NCBI RefSeq assembly: GCF_024834055.1
Contig: NZ_JANUXZ010000005.1
Span: 1-64,000, forward strand
From: Corynebacterium sp. ES2730-CONJ
GTDB taxonomy: Bacteria > Actinomycetota > Actinomycetes > Mycobacteriales > Mycobacteriaceae
Reading direction: 5' to 3'
DNA: 64,000 bases
Shown here: piece by piece, positions 57,668 to 64,000 of the stretch
Layout of the letters: each line of letters opens with the position of its first letter
How positions within the stretch are numbered: the first letter of the stretch is position 1
The notes under the pieces: generated by a model
Seen by the model: the letters and a program-made list of their open reading frames with translations, nothing else
What the model was told of the DNA's origin: nothing
Databases searched by the model: none
Translations under genes and position numbers: made by a program

Positions 57668-57712
57668 GCCCTCCGGGTCCACAGCAACAGTGTGGACCTG
57701 GAGGGCCTTTTT
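57668..57712 (+). terminator. Terminator after dnaA
   Basis: GCCCTCC-GGGTCCACA / TGTGGACC-TGGAGGGC form a long interrupted stem (57668 to 57706) followed by CTTTTT. It ends the dnaA message before the dnaA-dnaN gap. Confidence 0.8.
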
Positions 57713-58339
57713 ATCTCCGACTAAGGATCAATGCGATTTCAGTACGTTATCCACAGAGTCCACAGAGTTATCCACACCCGTGTAATTACATTGCTGTAAT
57801 TAGGTGAACCTCATCACTATTCACCAAGAAAAGCCCAGGACAACAATCTGGGGATAACTCCTGCAATTCTGTGGACTACCACGGCGTTATATGTGAGTAG
57901 ATTTGTGGACAACCGTCAGGCCTAAAGTTATCAACATTGAAGGTGACTTATCAACAGGTTATTAACACCCCTGCGCACAGGGAAGAATTACTCACTGAGC
58001 TGGCTAAAGGACCCCTTATCCACAGTTTCGCCAGGACTTACTGTAGTTACCACTTTTATTACTAGTAATTTATTAAGAGAAAGAAGAGCTGGGGATAACA
58101 AGAATGTACTGAGTTCAGCGACCGCCAACCGAATAACAAAAATTCTTTGTACGAACCTCAAGGGCAGGTAGGTTTGTTAGAGTGAAACCATCAACCATCG
58201 GCGTGAGTAATCACAGTGATGTGGTTTAGGATGTGGTTTAACATTATGCTCAGCCAAGCTCGACACGTGCTAACGAGCTGCAGCAAATGACAAACGGCCG
58301 ACTAAATACTTTTCCAACCAAGGGAGCATCAGGGAGCAC
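57713..58339. other. oriC: dnaA-dnaN intergenic region with DnaA-box cluster and AT-rich stretch (origin-side II)
   Basis: About 630 bases without a gene. Perfect DnaA boxes at 57747-57755, 57768-57776 and 58016-58024; near-consensus boxes at 57849-57857, 57904-57912, 57928-57936, 57948-57956 and 58090-58098. An AT-rich stretch at 58050-58085 (TTTTATTACTAGTAATTTAT) next to the boxes is a candidate unwinding element. In mycobacteria and streptomycetes the functional origin is in this gap, so this is the preferred oriC. Confidence 0.8.
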
Positions 58340-59527
58340 ATGGACGACAATGTAGTGTCATTCGAAGTTGAAAAAAATGACTTGTCCAGCGCGGTCTCAT
58401 GGGTAGCGCGTAATCTACCTTCACGCCCCACCCAACCAGTGCTTCGAGCCATGCTAATTACTGCCGACGACGAAGGCCTTGAAGTTGCCGGTTTCGACTA
58501 CGAGGTATCTACTAAAGTTCGCATTCCAGCCCAGGTTGTGGATAAGGGGCGCATTGCTGTCGCAGGAAAACTCTTAGCGGATATCATCTCCACGTTGCCC
58601 ACCAAGCCGGTGAACATTTATGTTAAAGGCTCAACGGTGCAATTAGAGTGCGGTTCTTCACGCTTTGAATTACCACTTATTCCCCTCGATGATTATCCCA
58701 CCTTGCCTACCCTGCCACAGGCTACGGGGGCTATTGATCCCAGATTATTTGTTGATGCTGTAACCCAAGTAGCCGTAGCTGCAGGTCGCGATGACACCCT
58801 TCCCATGCTCACTGGAGTTGATATGGAGATCAGCGGTGAAGAAGTGACGCTCACCGCAACAGACCGATTTAGACTCGCCCTGCGTCGCTTTCAGTGGGCT
58901 CCGCAGAGTCCAGAAGCAACGGCTAAATTGCTGATTCCTGCGAAAAACTTGCAAGAAAATGCTCGCACCTTGGACTCTAACTCTTCCGAGCCGGTGGAAA
59001 TCGCAGTTGGTACTGGTGATGCCATTGGAGCCGAAGGTCTTTTTGGTATTCACGTCGATAACCGCCAAACCACCACACGCCTCCTCGATGCAGTTTTTCC
59101 CAATGTGGGACCACTTCTGCCTAAGGAACACCGCTCGATGGCCAGTGTGAATATCTCAGACTTACAGGATGCTATCCGCCGTGTCTCTTTGGTTGCCGAA
59201 CGTAGCGCCCAGATCCGGATGCAATTTAGCCGCGGTGAACTGATTCTTTCCGCCGGTGGAACGGATTCCGGACATGCGGAAGAATCATTGCCCTGCTCCT
59301 ATAGCTCGGACGAAGAGCTCATTATTGCCTTTAATCCTGCATATCTGCGCGATGGCCTCAGTGTTATCCGCTCCGCACGGGTAGTCTTTGGATTCACCGA
59401 ATCTTCACGTCCGGCGATCTTGATTCCAGAGCCGGAGAATATGCCTGAGGCCAACGAAGAGGGAATGTTCCCCACCCCTGAAACTGATTTCACCTATCTC
59501 TTGATGCCCGTACGGTTACCAGGCTAG
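58340..59527 (+). CDS. dnaN: DNA polymerase III beta subunit (sliding clamp)
   Basis: 395 residues, three repeated clamp domains. Typical blocks include VAGKLLADIISTLP, PMLTGVDMEISGEEVTLTATDRFRLA and the C-terminal YLLMPVRLPG. It encircles DNA and tethers the polymerase. ATG 58340 is preceded by GGGAG at short spacing and by AAGGGAG farther out. A perfect DnaA box lies inside the gene at 58537-58545. Confidence 0.98.
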   Translation: MDDNVVSFEVEKNDLSSAVSWVARNLPSRPTQPVLRAMLITADDEGLEVAGFDYEVSTKVRIPAQVVDKGRIAVAGKLLADIISTLPTKPVNIYVKGSTVQLECGSSRFELPLIPLDDYPTLPTLPQATGAIDPRLFVDAVTQVAVAAGRDDTLPMLTGVDMEISGEEVTLTATDRFRLALRRFQWAPQSPEATAKLLIPAKNLQENARTLDSNSSEPVEIAVGTGDAIGAEGLFGIHVDNRQTTTRLLDAVFPNVGPLLPKEHRSMASVNISDLQDAIRRVSLVAERSAQIRMQFSRGELILSAGGTDSGHAEESLPCSYSSDEELIIAFNPAYLRDGLSVIRSARVVFGFTESSRPAILIPEPENMPEANEEGMFPTPETDFTYLLMPVRLPG

Positions 59528-59562
59528 ATCTGGCACAGTCTGCCTAAGAGATCGAGGTTAAT

Positions 59563-60777
59563 GTGTATATTCGGGAACTTTCTCTGCGTGATTATCGCTC
59601 ATGGCCTGAGTTGTCGATCAGTCTTCATCCTGGAATTACACTATTTACCGGCCACAATGGCTTCGGCAAAACAAATATTGTGGAAGCCATTGGATATGCA
59701 GCTAGGTTGAGTTCCCATCGTGTCCCTAAGGATGCTCCGCTGGTGCGCCACGGGGCTCACAATGCCAGGATTTCGGCTACTGCGGTCAACGATGGCCGGG
59801 AATTAACTGTGCATTTACTCATCAACTCCAGCGGCAGCAACCGAGCACATCTCAACCGAACCCAGCTCAAAGCCCCACGGGAGGTATTGGGAGTTGTTCG
59901 CACCGTCCTTTTTTGTCCAGAGGATCTCGCTCTCGTTCGGGGAGAACCCCAAGAACGCCGGAATTATTTGGACAATATACTCAAAGCGCTGCGGCCCCGG
60001 CTATACGCCGTCAAAATGGACTACGAGAAGGTACTCAAACAACGTACTACCTTATTAAAAACCGCTGGCGCTCACCTTCGTCGCGGCTACGGGCACGATC
60101 AAGGCACCCTAGATACCCTCGATATTTGGGATAACCAGTTAGCACGTTTAGGAGCTGAATTAATAGCTGCTCGCCTGGATTTAGTTTCAGAGCTCAACCC
60201 ACTAGTTGAACAATCATATGCCACCATTGCCCCCCAATCTCGACCTGCGCATATTCACTATCGCTCCAGCGTGCCAGGAATAGCTGAAACTGAGACCGAT
60301 CCGGAACTAATTGAAGCTGCAATGCTCGTAGAACTCGCGGCAAAGCGCCACAAAGAAATCGATCGGGGTCTTAGTCTCGTCGGACCCCACCGCGACGATT
60401 TGGACCTTCTCCTTGGTGATGCCCCTACCAAGGGTTTTGCCAGTCACGGGGAAACGTGGTCAATGGTATTGTCCCTGCGTCTGGCAGAATTCCAATTACT
60501 TCGGGCCTCTGGTACCGACCCCATTTTGATTTTGGATGATGTGTTTTCCGAATTAGATCTGGCACGCCGCACCAGGTTGGTGGCCCTGACCGAATCGGTT
60601 GAGCAAGTCTTTATTACTGCAGCAGCCTTTGAAGATCTCCCTGAGAATCTTCTTGAAGCGATCACGCAGCGCTTTGAAGTCGGAGTCAAAGACACCGAAT
60701 CTGGTCGTGTCTCCCAGCTAAAATATGCAGCGGAATCTGAGGCGGATGCCCAGGTCATCTCAGCGGAGTCACCGTAA
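59563..60777 (+). CDS. recF: DNA replication and repair protein RecF
   Basis: 404 residues, an SMC-like ATPase: Walker [18 protein letters not shown], signature [11 protein letters not shown] and Walker [14 protein letters not shown]. It helps load RecA at gaps. GTG 59563 has GAGG upstream. Its stop overlaps the next start (ATG at 60777). Confidence 0.97.
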   Translation: MYIRELSLRDYRSWPELSISLHPGITLFTGHNGFGKTNIVEAIGYAARLSSHRVPKDAPLVRHGAHNARISATAVNDGRELTVHLLINSSGSNRAHLNRTQLKAPREVLGVVRTVLFCPEDLALVRGEPQERRNYLDNILKALRPRLYAVKMDYEKVLKQRTTLLKTAGAHLRRGYGHDQGTLDTLDIWDNQLARLGAELIAARLDLVSELNPLVEQSYATIAPQSRPAHIHYRSSVPGIAETETDPELIEAAMLVELAAKRHKEIDRGLSLVGPHRDDLDLLLGDAPTKGFASHGETWSMVLSLRLAEFQLLRASGTDPILILDDVFSELDLARRTRLVALTESVEQVFITAAAFEDLPENLLEAITQRFEVGVKDTESGRVSQLKYAAESEADAQVISAESP

Positions 60778-61346
60778 TGGCTGCTGAGCGCGACGACGAT
60801 AAACCTACTGATGATTGTGTGCAGATGGCCTTTCTCAAAATGCGGGAAATGGCTCAGAAACGCTCAGCACACCTTCCCGATTTGCACGCCGCCCCGCAGC
60901 GTCCCCAACCTCGATCCCAGAATACTGCGGTGAATATGCGGCGCCGTGGACGCCCGACAGGTCGCGATGGGAGGGCGATCTCCTATGGCTCGTATAGCTT
61001 GGAGAGCCTCGGCACTATTCTTAACAAGGAAATTAGCAAGCGTGGCTGGCAGCCTGGTATGGCCAAGGGCTGGATTATGGGCAACTGGGATTTGCTCGTC
61101 GGCGATCAAGTGGCTCACCATACCCGGGTAGAAATGCTTAAGGACACCACATTGTTTATTAGTTGTGATTCCACAGCATGGACGACTAATTTGCGCCTGA
61201 TGCAAAAAGAGATTCTGAAAGCTATCGCCCACAAAGTTGGTCCAGATATTGTGACCGAGTTGAAAATATTTGGACCTAAGACCCCTAGTTGGCGCCATGG
61301 CCCGCTGCATGTCAAAGGTCGTGGCCCTCGCGACACCTACGGATAA
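60777..61346 (+). CDS. dciA: DciA family (DUF721) protein, putative helicase loader
   Basis: 189 residues. The DUF721/DciA core is GWQPGMAKGWIMGNWDLLVGDQVAHHTRVEML...LFISCDSTAWTTNLRLMQKEILKAI, followed by the conserved actinobacterial C-terminus SWRHGPLHVKGRGPRDTYG. The basic N-terminal 85 residues are disordered. DciA proteins load DnaB in bacteria that lack DnaC/DnaI, so this protein is the probable partner of DnaB at 5.7 kb. It overlaps recF by one base. Confidence 0.9.
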   Translation: MAAERDDDKPTDDCVQMAFLKMREMAQKRSAHLPDLHAAPQRPQPRSQNTAVNMRRRGRPTGRDGRAISYGSYSLESLGTILNKEISKRGWQPGMAKGWIMGNWDLLVGDQVAHHTRVEMLKDTTLFISCDSTAWTTNLRLMQKEILKAIAHKVGPDIVTELKIFGPKTPSWRHGPLHVKGRGPRDTYG

Positions 61347-61427
61347 TTTTTTATGGGGCGTGAAAATCGGCCCATATAGGTGGCATAGACCTAAGCGTAG
61401 TAGTACCACGTAGGGCTCTAGGCAGTG

Positions 61428-61433
61428 TAGAAT
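61428..61433 (+). promoter_or_regulatory. Candidate -10 element for gyrB
   Basis: TAGAAT lies 42 bases before the gyrB start, after the dciA stop, in a 129-base gap. No clear -35 match is seen. A separate promoter for gyrB would allow supercoiling-dependent control. Confidence 0.35.
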
Positions 61434-61445
61434 AAAGCAGTCTAA

Positions 61446-63512
<2,067 letters not shown>

Positions 63513-63519
63513 TCTAAAT

Positions 63520-63559
63520 CCCCGTTGCCACGGTTATAGCTGGGACAACGGGGATTTTT
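63520..63559 (+). terminator. Terminator after gyrB
   Basis: CCCCGTTG / CAACGGGG stem (63520-63527 with 63546-63553) followed by ATTTTTA. It ends the gyrB message; gyrA is not in the following 440 bases. Confidence 0.8.
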
Positions 63560-63871
63560 ATTGGCTATGATGGGCACGCATTCTCTAAAGTATAAAAAGA
63601 GAAGAGCAAGACGTCTGAGGCTGACACATTGTGGGCTTGAGGTTTATTTAAGGAGACTGATTAAGAAGATCGGGCCACCACAGCGTCGGTTGTAACAGCC
63701 AGAAAAATATCGCGCTCTCGTAGGTGCAGGGTGTTTTGTTGCTTCGAACAGAAATAAAAAGATTGTAGCCGTAGAGCCCATGATCCCAGCATGATTGTAT
63801 GCTTATTAGTTGTTTGAGTAGCGAATATTTTGCACTTAGTAGTCCCTAAGACTTTATACCTTAAAAAGATA
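63560..63871. other. Intergenic region, no gene seen
   Basis: About 310 bases between the gyrB terminator and a second strong hairpin. I see no convincing open frame, tRNA or repeat. Confidence 0.5.
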
Positions 63872-63912
63872 AAAGGAGCGGTGCAGTCACAACGTCACTG
63901 CACCGCTCCTTT
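63872..63912. terminator. Very strong hairpin terminator near the right edge
   Basis: A perfect 16-bp stem AAAGGAGCGGTGCAGT / ACTGCACCGCTCCTTT with a 9-base loop. On the minus strand it is followed by ATCTTTTTAAGG, so it most likely terminates the leftward gene entering from the right edge. Confidence 0.85.
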
Positions 63913-64000
63913 AATGCCGGAATAGCTCTTGGTGAGGATTCCAGTCGGCGCTACTTGCTCCGATGAGGGAGTGGTTATAGGCGGAAGTCCATGGCAAATT
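63911..64000 (-). CDS. C-terminal fragment of a leftward gene, unidentified
   Basis: Read from the right edge, 29 codons (ending ADWNPHQELFRH) run into TAA at 63913-63911, directly at the terminator stem. Codon use looks like its neighbours and the placement before a strong terminator supports a real 3' end. The fragment is too short to identify. Confidence 0.5.
   Translation of the reverse strand, partial: NLPWTSAYNHSLIGASSADWNPHQELFRH

Overview
The window looks like the left flank of a chromosomal origin from a Corynebacterium-type actinobacterium. The gene order rpmH-rnpA-yidD-yidC-rsmG-parA-parB on one side and dnaA-dnaN-recF-dciA-gyrB on the other is the textbook actinobacterial origin arrangement. 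The block cca-NUDIX-DUF6049-murJ-sigM-trxB-trxA-cwlM-parB follows the order known from Mycobacterium and Corynebacterium. The fused trpCF, the rpsF-ssb-rplI cluster without rpsR, and the ponA-DUF5318 pair fit the same group. Base composition is close to balanced, moderate for the order. I do not name a species.

Layout. Positions 1-190 hold the promoter-proximal leader of an rRNA operon that runs leftward off the window. From 0.5 to 3.0 kb are a NYN-domain protein, a coiled-coil protein and a thioredoxin; from 3.1 to 5.7 kb a copper chaperone and copper ATPase pair. From 5.7 to 11.1 kb lie dnaB, a GH15 glycosidase and the rplI-ssb-rpsF cluster, with a striking DnaA-box cluster between the glycosidase and rplI. 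A cell-wall synthase (ponA), a MarR regulator, a short-chain dehydrogenase, trhO, nnr and leuS follow to 22 kb. The trp operon (23.8-30.8 kb) has a leader peptide and a classical attenuator. Transporters, a Rieske lipoprotein, a DUF1846 protein, YqgE and CCA-transferase lie between 30.9 and 38.7 kb. The origin-proximal envelope and redox block spans 38.8-49.3 kb, chromosome partition and membrane insertion genes 49.3-54.9 kb, and the origin with replication genes 55-63.5 kb. The C-terminus of a leftward gene touches the right edge.

How it works together. Replication and segregation elements are spread over the whole window. DnaA boxes cluster on both sides of dnaA and again upstream of the GH15-dnaB unit. 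Three perfect 16-bp parS sites sit 20-28 kb left of dnaA: one inside trpCF, one just after trpA, and one inside a 36-bp palindrome that also looks like a bidirectional terminator. ParA and ParB, which would act on them, are encoded at 50-52 kb. The envelope genes murJ, a CwlM-like amidase homologue lacking the canonical zinc histidine, and ponA point to the actinobacterial peptidoglycan control circuit.

No insertion sequence, prophage, CRISPR array or complete tRNA gene was recognised. The most unusual signals are regulatory DNA elements rather than new protein systems.
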